DNA from: Actinomycetota bacterium | Lineage (GTDB): Bacteria > Actinomycetota > Actinomycetes > Nanopelagicales > Nanopelagicaceae | DNA: 43,471 nt | Reading direction: 5' to 3' | Assembly: GCA_005787575.1 (NCBI GenBank) | Contig: SYAN01000030.1 | Span: 1-43,471, forward strand | Shown here: one piece after another, positions 9,494-18,380 of the stretch | Numbering within the stretch: position 1 is the stretch's first letter | Layout: every line of letters starts with the position of its first letter | Program-made: the position numbers and the translations under genes | The notes under the pieces: generated by a model | Told to the model about the DNA's origin: nothing | Databases searched by the model: none | The model's input: the letters and a program-made list of their open reading frames with translations, nothing else

Positions 9494-10375
9494 ATGCGCG
9501 TGGGTGATTTCGCAGCGACAGTGCTCGACTTAGCAAAGCCTCTTACGCCACTTGATCTCCCACTTCTTGATGCCCATGGTGCGACTTTGGCCAGTGATGT
9601 CAGAGATGGCGACAGACTCTTGCTTCCCTCTGGAGTGCGCATCAGGTCGACGCAGATTGCACTTGCTGCTGCTTCGGGACTTGTTCAACTTCCAACCCGA
9701 CCACAGCCACGGGTGGTAGTCATCGCACTGGCTGATATGGCATCGAGCAGCGGCAGCGGTGCCGAAACAAACTCATTCCTCCTTACTACTGCGGTCAAAG
9801 AGGCCGGCGCCTACGGTTACCGAGTCCTGCTCCAGGCTGAGACTCAGTCACATATCAAGGCGGTGATTGAGGATCAATTAGTGAGAGCTGATCTTCTCTT
9901 GATCACTGGTGATGTTGGGGATCGAGCATTTGATCAGATACTCGAAGTTCTATCACGAATCGGGGACTTCAACTCTGTTGATGTGAAATATGTCCGTGGT
10001 GGACGCCATGCATATGGTGTGATCGGTCCCGATGCAACTCCTGCTCTTCTCTTTCCTGGTGATCCGATAGCTGCATATATATCTACTGAGATATTTGCTC
10101 GCCCCATGATCAGAAGCATGATGGGGCTCTACGATCTACATCGACCAGTAGTAAAGGCACGATTGCAGTCAGGACTTTCCTCCGTTGAAGGCTTTCATGA
10201 GTTCCTACTAGCTTCACTGGATCGTGAGGCTGGATCCGTTAAGGCGCTAGAAGATCAATCAAGTCTCATCTCACTTGCTGAAGCGAATGCACTGATTGTC
10301 GTATCTCCTCTGGATATCGAAGTGAAATCAGGGGACGAAGTAGATGTGATCATGTTGGAACGAAGATATCTGTGA
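9494..10375 (+). CDS. Truncated MoeA/gephyrin-like (Glp-type) protein lacking the PPFDNSAMDGYA region
   Basis: N-terminal LLDAHGATLASDV and later LLPSGVRIRSTQIALAAASGL, EDQLVRADLLLITGDV, LLFPGDPIAAYISTEIFARPMIRSMMG align to MoeA domains I/III/IV; next to rimJ and a GlpR-like gene. Confidence 0.85.
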   Translation: MRVGDFAATVLDLAKPLTPLDLPLLDAHGATLASDVRDGDRLLLPSGVRIRSTQIALAAASGLVQLPTRPQPRVVVIALADMASSSGSGAETNSFLLTTAVKEAGAYGYRVLLQAETQSHIKAVIEDQLVRADLLLITGDVGDRAFDQILEVLSRIGDFNSVDVKYVRGGRHAYGVIGPDATPALLFPGDPIAAYISTEIFARPMIRSMMGLYDLHRPVVKARLQSGLSSVEGFHEFLLASLDREAGSVKALEDQSSLISLAEANALIVVSPLDIEVKSGDEVDVIMLERRYL

Positions 10376-10926
10376 AAACGAATCTAATCGTCTCCTCTAG
10401 CGGAAGAGTCCAACTACGGCCGCTTCGGCTGCGAGATCGTGGTGAGTGGCTTCACCTCAGGTCCCGCAATCGCGATTGGCTTAAACCCTGGGAAGCGACC
10501 TCACCAAGTCTGATCAACTTTGACCCACCTTCATTCGGCCAACTAGTGATGTACCACCGACGCGAAGCACGAAACTTAAGGGCTCTCTCCTACATCATCT
10601 GGTTCGAGGGGAGCATGGTGGGCCAGATAACCATCGGCGGTATTGCCTTCGGTGCGCTTCGTGGTGCTCATATTGGATATTGGATCGACGAGGGATTTAG
10701 TAATCGTGGGATAACTACCGAGGCTGTGGTCGCCATCACCGATTTTGGCTTTCAATCTTTGAAATTACATCGTATTGAGATTGCACTTCGCCCCGAGAAT
10801 GAAGCATCAAAGCGGGTTGCCGTGAAGGCTGGATTCGATTTTGAAGGAATCAGGCCACGATTCCTTCATATAGATGGTGCATGGCGCGATCACATCGTCT
10901 TTGTCAGAGAGAACCCATCCGTCTAA
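10372..10926 (+). CDS. GNAT family N-acetyltransferase, RimJ-like
   Basis: LRPLRLRDRGEWLHLRSRN, IGYWIDEGFSNRGITTEAV, LHRIEIALRPENEASKRVAVKAGF. Confidence 0.92.
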   Translation: MKTNLIVSSSGRVQLRPLRLRDRGEWLHLRSRNRDWLKPWEATSPSLINFDPPSFGQLVMYHRREARNLRALSYIIWFEGSMVGQITIGGIAFGALRGAHIGYWIDEGFSNRGITTEAVVAITDFGFQSLKLHRIEIALRPENEASKRVAVKAGFDFEGIRPRFLHIDGAWRDHIVFVRENPSV

Positions 10927-11020
10927 GACTTTTTCGAAACTCTTTTCAATCAAACCACACCACAAATAGTTGATTCGAAATACCCGAAAAGTCCGAATAC
11001 TCCATTTATCTTTATCCCCC

Positions 11021-11863
11021 ATGGGAGCAGGTTTCATCTACCTCGTCATCGTGGGGCTATGGGTCGCCTACTTCCTTCCGCGTTGGATCTCATCGCACGA
11101 AGAACATCTCGGTCGATCGATAGATCGCTATCAAGCACTGCTTGACGCAGTCGGTCGAACTGCCACAGGCGTTGCACCTGTGAGAATCTCTGAAGCCGAG
11201 AGAGCAGCGCGACTTCAAACTCGAAGAGTCACATTTCTTGCGCTCGCCACTTTATTGGCAGTCACCATACTGTTGAATGTGCTTGGCTTACTCTCACCGT
11301 CGCTTCTCTTTGTTCCGATAGTTGGATTCACCGCCTACGTTCTCGTTGTTCGTCGACAGAAATTGATGGATCTGCGAATAAGAGAGAGCGAACTTCTTCA
11401 GGGAACATCTGCAAGACTTCAAGTTATCTCAGAGCAGAGGCAGAATGAAGGTTCACTCAACTCCGCGATATACCGTTCGAAGTATGCCGAGTTGATCGTC
11501 TCGGTTCAGGGTGAGTCAGAGCAAGAGCAGTGGACTCCACTTTCAGAGCGAGAGAGTTATCAATCGAGTGGAATCGTCTTGCTTCCGAAGGGATCTGCTG
11601 GCTCACGAGATACCTGGCAACCAACTCCGGTCCCTGCTCCTACTTATCTTTCGGCATCGCGAGTCGCTCCTGCTCGACGAGTCATTGACCTAACGAATCC
11701 TGGTGCATGGAGTAGTAGGAATAACCCACAGAGTGTTGATGAATTGGCCCAGCTTGAGCAGGAGGCATTAGCGGCTATTGCGCCGAACCCAGATGAGATC
11801 TTTGACCAAGAAGTGGCAGAAGAAGCCGCTTCGCGAATCTCTCGACTACGTAGGGCGAATTAG
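11021..11863 (+). CDS. GlpR-like membrane protein (gephyrin-like protein receptor family)
   Basis: N-terminal TM (MGAGFIYLVIVGLWVAYFLPRWISSHEEHL), central hydrophobic pair, long cytosolic tail; conserved position after moeA/glp and rimJ; ATG 11021 with TATCTT-N8-ATG. Confidence 0.72.
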   Translation: MGAGFIYLVIVGLWVAYFLPRWISSHEEHLGRSIDRYQALLDAVGRTATGVAPVRISEAERAARLQTRRVTFLALATLLAVTILLNVLGLLSPSLLFVPIVGFTAYVLVVRRQKLMDLRIRESELLQGTSARLQVISEQRQNEGSLNSAIYRSKYAELIVSVQGESEQEQWTPLSERESYQSSGIVLLPKGSAGSRDTWQPTPVPAPTYLSASRVAPARRVIDLTNPGAWSSRNNPQSVDELAQLEQEALAAIAPNPDEIFDQEVAEEAASRISRLRRAN

Positions 11864-13137
11864 ATCCAACTCTCTAACCACATCCGCGCTTGCCACTGGT
11901 CATAGCTGATGATGCTTCCGATCTGAATCGGGAGGAAATAGATGAAAGTAATGAAAATAAGGGTGAATCCAAGGGTTATAACCATCCGGGCGCGGTCATA
12001 GTGAAGAAGTAATTCGTTTGCCAGATAGGCCACTGCCAAGATCATGAAAGGGAGAATCACAACGGCATAGAAAGTGAACATGGTCCGATCCGGGAAGAAG
12101 AACCATGGGAGATATCCAGCAATGAATCCACTCAAGATCAGAGTGGATTTTTTCTCTCTGCGATAGAACCAATATCCAATTAGCGATGCGATTGCGATAG
12201 TGGCAAGCCACCAAAGTAATGGGTTACCGAGTGCAAGGATCTCTTGAGAACACTGATCGGATCCACAACTTTTCGGGCTCTGGTAGAAAAAAGAGGTAGG
12301 CCTTCCCATCACCAACCAACTCCAAGGATGTGATCTGTAATTATGATCAACGCTAAGAGTGCTATGGAAATTGTAGATCTCACGGTGATAGTTCCAGAGT
12401 GCAACAATCGGGTTACCACTTGAATCGCGCGCCCAACCACGATCTGAGATAAACCAGCCCATCCAAGAAACTAGATAGATAGAAACTGAAATGAGATTAG
12501 CGCCAATGATCTTCACTGACTCTCGTAGTGGATTTTGGCCCTTTAGATTTCTCAAGGCGCGGATAAGAGCAAGAATCGTGAAAGCGGCTATAAAGTAGAG
12601 AGCACTCCACTTCGTTGCAAAGGCGAGCCCAAGCGCTACTCCCATCAGAAGATATCTCTTGCAAATCAAGAGATAGAAGGAAAGCAGTATGAAGAAGGTC
12701 AGTGTGTTATCCAATAAGGCTGTCCGCGACATCACGATTGCCAGCCCATCAATAGTGAGAAGTGATGCGCAGAGCAAAGCAACGGTCTCAGATGAGAAAA
12801 GTTGTTTCGCGATCAAATAGATCATCAGGACACTGGCCACGCCGATAAATGCGCCTGCCGCTCTCCATCCGAAGGATGAATCCCCGAATATCGCTATCCC
12901 TAGGGCAATGAGCCATTTTCCGATTGCTGGATGAACAATGAATTCAGGATTACTTCCGGTTACCTCGACTCCATATTTGAGGAAGTCGCGGGCACCGTCG
13001 ACGTAGTAGAGCTCATCAAAGACGAGTGAATCGGGTCTACCGAGACGATAGAAGCGAACGATTGTGGCGCTGACCAAGATCGCGACGAGTGCGAGCGAAG
13101 GAATTCGTCGAAGCCATTGAAGTACCTGGTGAAGCAT
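11860..13137 (-). CDS. Dolichyl-phosphate-mannose-protein mannosyltransferase (PMT family)
   Basis: SLVFDELYYVDGARDFLKYG, HPAIGKWLIALG, polytopic; MLHQ start at 13137 preferred over the ORF-track start inside rsmI. Confidence 0.92.
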   Translation of the reverse strand: MLHQVLQWLRRIPSLALVAILVSATIVRFYRLGRPDSLVFDELYYVDGARDFLKYGVEVTGSNPEFIVHPAIGKWLIALGIAIFGDSSFGWRAAGAFIGVASVLMIYLIAKQLFSSETVALLCASLLTIDGLAIVMSRTALLDNTLTFFILLSFYLLICKRYLLMGVALGLAFATKWSALYFIAAFTILALIRALRNLKGQNPLRESVKIIGANLISVSIYLVSWMGWFISDRGWARDSSGNPIVALWNYHREIYNFHSTLSVDHNYRSHPWSWLVMGRPTSFFYQSPKSCGSDQCSQEILALGNPLLWWLATIAIASLIGYWFYRREKKSTLILSGFIAGYLPWFFFPDRTMFTFYAVVILPFMILAVAYLANELLLHYDRARMVITLGFTLIFITFIYFLPIQIGSIISYDQWQARMWLESWI

Positions 13138-13142
13138 TAGCC

Positions 13143-13149
13143 TATTGTC
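13143..13149. promoter_or_regulatory. Overlapping divergent -10 elements of rsmI (+) and pmt (-)
   Basis: + strand TATTGT (13143-13148) 5 nt before rsmI ATG 13154; - strand GACAAT (13149-13144) 6 nt before pmt ATG 13137. Confidence 0.55.
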
Positions 13150-13153
13150 CGTT

Positions 13154-13999
13154 ATGGCGCCACTAATCGTTGGTTGTTCCCCGATCGGAAATCCAGATGA
13201 TGCCTCGGTTCGGCTTCGTGAGGCAATCGAGAGTGCGGATCTCATCGCAGCCGAGGACTCAAGGAAGTTCTCACGCCTTGCAACCGACCTTGGCATTCGA
13301 TACCGAGGTGAAGTGATCTCATTCTTCGATGGCAATGAGTCAAGTCGGACCAATCAACTTCTCAAAGAGATTGAATCGGGTAGAGCCGTTCTTTTGATCT
13401 CAGATGCGGGAGCGCCTACGGTCAGTGATCCGGGATTTCGATTGATTAGCGAGTCAGTCAAACGCCAACTCCCGATCGAAGTTCTTCCGGGGCCGAGTGC
13501 AGTTATAACCGCACTCATTTATTCAGGAATGCCTACAGACAGTTTTGCATTTGACGGTTTCATCCCGCGAACTGACCTTTCGCGTCGGGCGTATTTCTCT
13601 CGCTTGTTGGAAGAGAGAAGAAGTTGTATCGCCTTCGAGTCACCGAAGCGTTTGGCAGAATCCCTCGAAGTCGCCAGTGAGATCCTGCCTGCTGATCGCG
13701 AGGTTGCAATCTGTCGTGAATTGACGAAGGAATACCAAGAGATATTCCGCGGGAATATCGAAGTTGCGTTGAAATGGGCAAGAGATCGCGAGGCCAGCGA
13801 GGGAATCAAAGGTGAAGTTACCGTTGTTTTCTCTCCCGCGACTGAGATCTCGCAGGTGAGTGATTCAGAGATCCTTGCACTGGTTGATCAGTTCCTTGAA
13901 GATGGGCTATCAGTACGAGATGCGGTGATGGAGAGTTCGAAGCGACTTTCGATACCGAAGCGCTATGTCTATGACCTCGTCATCAAGCGTGAAGAGTGA
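13154..13999 (+). CDS. rsmI: 16S rRNA (cytidine1402-2'-O)-methyltransferase
   Basis: PIGNPDDASVRLREAIESADLIAAEDSR, LLISDAGAPTVSDPGFRL, VLPGPSAVITALIYSG. Confidence 0.95.
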   Translation: MAPLIVGCSPIGNPDDASVRLREAIESADLIAAEDSRKFSRLATDLGIRYRGEVISFFDGNESSRTNQLLKEIESGRAVLLISDAGAPTVSDPGFRLISESVKRQLPIEVLPGPSAVITALIYSGMPTDSFAFDGFIPRTDLSRRAYFSRLLEERRSCIAFESPKRLAESLEVASEILPADREVAICRELTKEYQEIFRGNIEVALKWARDREASEGIKGEVTVVFSPATEISQVSDSEILALVDQFLEDGLSVRDAVMESSKRLSIPKRYVYDLVIKREE

Positions 14000-14014
14000 A
14001 GTTAGACTTTCACT

Positions 14015-15562
14015 ATGGCTAAGACTTTCTATGTGACTACGCCTATCTATTACGTCAATGATGCGCCACATATAGGTCATGCCTACACCACGGTCGCAGG
14101 TGATGTCTTAACGAGATGGCATCGACTTCGGGGAGATGATGTCTTCTATCTCACGGGGACTGATGAACATGGACAGAAGATTCTTCGAACTGCAGAAGCG
14201 AATCAAAGCGATCCCGGGCAGTGGTGCGACCGACTTGTCGAGTCAGCTTGGAAGCCACTCTGGAGAGAACTCGATATCGCCAATGATGACTTCATTCGTA
14301 CTACCGAGCCTCGGCACACCGAGCGGGTTCAGCGATTCCTGCAAGGTTTGATGGATAAAGGTTTCATCTATGAGGGCAAATACGAGGGCCTCTATTGCGT
14401 TGGTTGTGAAGAATTCAAGTTAGAAGGAGATCTACTCGAAGGTAATTGCAAGATTCATTCCAAGCCGGTCGAACGACTCTCTGAAACAAACTATTTCTTC
14501 AAACTTTCAGCATTCGTCAAACCGCTCCTTGAACATTATCGAAAGAATCCTGAGGCTTGTTCGCCAGATAGCGCCCGCAATGAAGTGATCTCCTTCCTCG
14601 AAGGTGGAGTGCAAGATCTCTCAATATCGCGATCAACATTCTCTTGGGGAATTCCAGTGCCTTGGGATAAGAGCCAGGTGGTCTATGTCTGGTTCGATGC
14701 TCTTTTGAACTATGCCACTGCAGTCGGACTCGGCGAACCGAGTGATAGTCCACTTGGAAAGATGTTCGCTAAGACTTGGCCTGCGGATGTGCACCTTGTA
14801 GGTCGAGACATACTGAGGTTTCATGCGGTGATCTGGCCAGCGATGTTGATGGCAGCTGGACTTGAAGTGCCCAAAAAGGTCTTTGCACATGGCTGGCTCT
14901 TGGTCGGTGGCGAGAAGATGAGTAAGAGCAAGCTCACTGGTATCGCGCCAAGTCAGATTACTTCTCATTTCGGTCTGGATGCTTTTCGTTACTACTTCCT
15001 CAGAGCAATCCCTTTCGGAAGTGATGGCTCCTTCTCTTGGGAGGATATGTCAGCGAGATATACCAGTGAACTAGCAAATGATTTCGGGAATCTCGCCTCT
15101 CGGGCAGCGGCAATGATTGAGAAATACTGTGATGGGAAAATTCCTGAAGTAGATCGTGACGAGAGCCTCGCAACTTCACTCGCTGAGACTGTGAAAATCG
15201 CTGATGCTGCCTTTGGTCGATTGGATTTTCAAAGTGGAATCCTGGCAGTCATGGAATTCTGCAAACGGATAAATGGCTATCTCACCGAACGAGAGCCGTG
15301 GGCGATTGCAAAGGATGCGAATCGAATTGGTGAAGTCGCAAAGATCCTTTACAACACCGCAGAGTCATTACGAGCTCTTGCCATACTCCTCTATCCGGTT
15401 ATGCCAGGCTCATGTGAAAAACTTTGGATTTCTATTGGCGGCAGAGAACTTGGCGAACTCTCATCACAACGCCTTGGAAATGTGGCGCTCTGGGGACAGC
15501 TGAAGCCTGGAAGCATCGTGACCAAGGGCGAGGCGCTCTTTCCTCGACTTGAGGAGAAATAA
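14015..15562 (+). CDS. metG: Methionyl-tRNA synthetase
   Basis: TTPIYYVNDAPHIGHAYT, FYLTGTDEHGQKI, KMSKS. Confidence 0.97.
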   Translation: MAKTFYVTTPIYYVNDAPHIGHAYTTVAGDVLTRWHRLRGDDVFYLTGTDEHGQKILRTAEANQSDPGQWCDRLVESAWKPLWRELDIANDDFIRTTEPRHTERVQRFLQGLMDKGFIYEGKYEGLYCVGCEEFKLEGDLLEGNCKIHSKPVERLSETNYFFKLSAFVKPLLEHYRKNPEACSPDSARNEVISFLEGGVQDLSISRSTFSWGIPVPWDKSQVVYVWFDALLNYATAVGLGEPSDSPLGKMFAKTWPADVHLVGRDILRFHAVIWPAMLMAAGLEVPKKVFAHGWLLVGGEKMSKSKLTGIAPSQITSHFGLDAFRYYFLRAIPFGSDGSFSWEDMSARYTSELANDFGNLASRAAAMIEKYCDGKIPEVDRDESLATSLAETVKIADAAFGRLDFQSGILAVMEFCKRINGYLTEREPWAIAKDANRIGEVAKILYNTAESLRALAILLYPVMPGSCEKLWISIGGRELGELSSQRLGNVALWGQLKPGSIVTKGEALFPRLEEK

Positions 15563-15569
15563 GAAGTCT

Positions 15570-16427
15570 GTGGCAGATCGGCATAATCGAGATATTGATC
15601 GGCCGTTAGCGCCGCTTCCTGACCCGCTTCCAATCCCAGCGATTGATTCGCATGCGCACCTCGAGATCATCACCAATACCTCTCCTGATGATCCAGCGAT
15701 CAAAAAAGTCATAGATGAGAGCGCATCGGTTGGGATCAACAGAATCGTCCAAGTGGGCTATTCCGCGGAGCAGTCGGAATGGTCCCTTGCTTTAGCTCAG
15801 CTATATAAAGGGAAAATCTTGGCGACGGTCGCACTTCATCCTAATGAGGCGCCATTAGTTACAGATCTCGAGGCAGACCTTTCAATCATCGATCGACTTG
15901 CAGATCACCAAGAGGTTCGAGGCATCGGCGAAACCGGTCTCGATTTCTTTCGCACGCCGGAAGAACTTCGCGAACGACAGAGTTATTCATTTCGCCGCCA
16001 TATTGATATCGCAAAACGAAAGAAGAAGGCGCTCGTGATTCATGATCGGGATGCACACCGCGCCGTTCTTGATCATCTGACCGAGGAAGGCGCGCCAGAG
16101 CGCACCATCTTTCACTGCTATTCCGGGGATGTTGAGATGGCAAAGGAATGTGTGAGCAAGGGTTATTACCTTTCTTTTGCAGGAACCCTCACCTTCAAGA
16201 ACGCGCCACACCTTCGAGAGGCTTTACTCCAGGTACCACGAGATCTTCTCCTTGCAGAGACAGATTCACCTTTCCTCACCCCTGATCCCTACCGCGGCTA
16301 TCTCAATACTCCGGCACAAACGGCGCGAACCATTCGATTCATGGCCGAATTACGCGGTGACGATCTCGAAGAATTGATTCAAGATCTCAATCGCAATGCT
16401 GAGCATTGTTTCGGATCATTCAACTAA
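15570..16427 (+). CDS. TatD family deoxyribonuclease/hydrolase
   Basis: IDSHAHLEI, GETGLDFFR, LLAETDSPFLTPDPYRG; GTG 15570 after GAGGAG. Confidence 0.94.
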   Translation: MADRHNRDIDRPLAPLPDPLPIPAIDSHAHLEIITNTSPDDPAIKKVIDESASVGINRIVQVGYSAEQSEWSLALAQLYKGKILATVALHPNEAPLVTDLEADLSIIDRLADHQEVRGIGETGLDFFRTPEELRERQSYSFRRHIDIAKRKKKALVIHDRDAHRAVLDHLTEEGAPERTIFHCYSGDVEMAKECVSKGYYLSFAGTLTFKNAPHLREALLQVPRDLLLAETDSPFLTPDPYRGYLNTPAQTARTIRFMAELRGDDLEELIQDLNRNAEHCFGSFN

Positions 16428-17287
16428 TGAGATCCAATATCTCCTCTCTTGGTGCTAAAGAGATAAGGGAGATAGCACTATCACTTGACCTCATTCCAAG
16501 TAAGGGTCTTGGTCAAAACTTCGTTCACGATGCCAACACTTGCGAAAAAATAGTACGTCTGGCAGATGTGAACGACTCTGATCGCATTGTCGAAATAGGT
16601 CCAGGGCTCGGATCACTCACTCTCGCACTCCTTCGAGCGGGAGCGAGGGTAACGGCAGTCGAGATTGATAAGAGGCTTGCTTCGCGATTACCAGAGACTT
16701 TGAGTGATCACGGTGCCACACCTGAGTCCTTTGAGGTAATCGCTAAAGATGCGATGCAATTGCTTAACTCTGAAGTTCCTGAAGGTTCACTGCTTGTCGC
16801 AAATCTTCCTTATAACGTCTCAGTTCCAGTTATCTTGCATATTCTCTCGATGAACAAGATCTCACGTGCTGTTGTGATGGTGCAGAGCGAGGTTGCGACT
16901 CGTCTCGCTGCATCCCCGGGAAGTAAGGACTATGGAGTTCCGAGCGCGAAGGTTGCTTGGTTTGCCGAAGCAAAGATCGCCGATCGAGTCTCTGCAAAGG
17001 TCTTCTGGCCGATTCCTCGTGTCGATTCCTCACTCCTTACCCTTCATGCGCATCAACCTTTGGGCACTGAAACTGAACGTGAACTCACCTTCAAGGTGAT
17101 AGATGCTTCATTCAATCAACGGCGAAAGATGCTTCGTTCCTCCCTTGAATCGTTGATCGCTGAGCACCTTCCCAATCAAAGTTGTGCAGAGGTCCTGGAA
17201 GCAAGTGGAATCAAACCCACTGAGCGTGCCGAGTCCATCGACATTGAAGGATTCCTCGCGATAGCAAAGACGCTACAGGGGCGCTGA
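16427..17287 (+). CDS. rsmA: 16S rRNA dimethyladenosine transferase
   Basis: KGLGQNFVHDANTCEKIV, VEIGPGLGSLTLALL, VANLPYNVSVPVI; start overlaps tatD stop. Confidence 0.95.
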   Translation: MRSNISSLGAKEIREIALSLDLIPSKGLGQNFVHDANTCEKIVRLADVNDSDRIVEIGPGLGSLTLALLRAGARVTAVEIDKRLASRLPETLSDHGATPESFEVIAKDAMQLLNSEVPEGSLLVANLPYNVSVPVILHILSMNKISRAVVMVQSEVATRLAASPGSKDYGVPSAKVAWFAEAKIADRVSAKVFWPIPRVDSSLLTLHAHQPLGTETERELTFKVIDASFNQRRKMLRSSLESLIAEHLPNQSCAEVLEASGIKPTERAESIDIEGFLAIAKTLQGR

Positions 17288-17330
17288 GTTCACACTTCCA
17301 CTCAATCGAATTCCAAGTAATGTGAAGCCT

Positions 17331-18254
17331 ATGGCGCATCACTCGGTAATGGTCCGAGTCCCCGGAAAAGTTAATCTGCAGCTCTCGGTAGGCCCCAAGC
17401 GAGCTGATGGTTATCACGACATTGCCACGATCTTTCAAGCCGTCTCGATTTATGATGATGTGCGAGTAACAATCAAGGATCCAGATATTTCCGGCGCTTT
17501 TGATATTTCGATCTCATCCGAGCACCCAACGGCCATCCCGACTGACAAGAGCAATCTCGCCTACATCGCCGCAGCGGCAATGTATGAAAAGTTCGAACTC
17601 TCTGGAAGTATCGAAATCAAGATTGATAAGAAAATCCCAGTAGCGGGCGGTATGGCGGGAGGAAGTGCTGATGCGGCAGGTGTCATCGTGGCGCTTGACA
17701 CTTTGTTTAGCCTTGGCCTATCTCGTGATGAGATGCAAGAAGTTGGCGCAACAATCGGAAGTGATGTGCCATTCTCGATTGCTGGTGGTACGGCAGTAGG
17801 GACGGGAAGAGGCGAACGACTTACTCCAGCACTTACTCGAGGACAATATTCCTGGGTGCTTGCGACATCGAGTTCTGGGCTTTCAACTCCTGCTATCTAT
17901 AACGAATGTGATCGACTCCGTGAGGGTATGTCTATTTCAACTCCGCACCTTAGTGAGGCGCTGATGCAAGCGTTATCGACTGCGGATGCGAAGGCCCTCG
18001 GAAAGGCGTTACAGAATGATTTACAAGCGGCAGCTTGTTCGATTAGACCGGCACTGCGTCTCATTCTTGATGTGGGTATGGATTACGGCGCTCTAGGCGG
18101 AATCGTCTCGGGTTCGGGTCCGACAGTGGCGTTCTTGGCAGGCGATGAAGAACATGCCCTTGATCTTGTCGTGGCGTTGACTTCAAGTGGAGTGGTGGGA
18201 AATGTCTTACGTGCGAGCGCACCCGTTGTCGGAGCAACCGTAATCGACCGATAA
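17331..18254 (+). CDS. ispE: 4-diphosphocytidyl-2-C-methyl-D-erythritol kinase
   Basis: VPGKVNLQLSVGPKRADGYHDIATIFQAV, PVAGGMAGGSADAAG; ATG 17331. Confidence 0.95.
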   Translation: MAHHSVMVRVPGKVNLQLSVGPKRADGYHDIATIFQAVSIYDDVRVTIKDPDISGAFDISISSEHPTAIPTDKSNLAYIAAAAMYEKFELSGSIEIKIDKKIPVAGGMAGGSADAAGVIVALDTLFSLGLSRDEMQEVGATIGSDVPFSIAGGTAVGTGRGERLTPALTRGQYSWVLATSSSGLSTPAIYNECDRLREGMSISTPHLSEALMQALSTADAKALGKALQNDLQAAACSIRPALRLILDVGMDYGALGGIVSGSGPTVAFLAGDEEHALDLVVALTSSGVVGNVLRASAPVVGATVIDR

Positions 18255-18263
18255 ACTACAGGC

Positions 18264-18338
18264 TCCTCCATTGTGTAGTGGCTAGCACATGGGCCTTTGA
18301 AGCCCAGGGTCCTGGATCGATACCAGGTGGAGGAGCCA
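18264..18338 (+). tRNA. tRNA-Gln (anticodon TTG), CCA encoded
   Basis: Acceptor TCCTCCA/TGGAGGA, anticodon stem TGGGC/GCCCA with loop CTTTGAA, T-stem CCTGG/CCAGG, discriminator G then CCA. Confidence 0.93.
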
Positions 18339-18380
18339 TAGATTTTTTTGGACTTCTTCGAGACGCAATAGACTGCGGCT

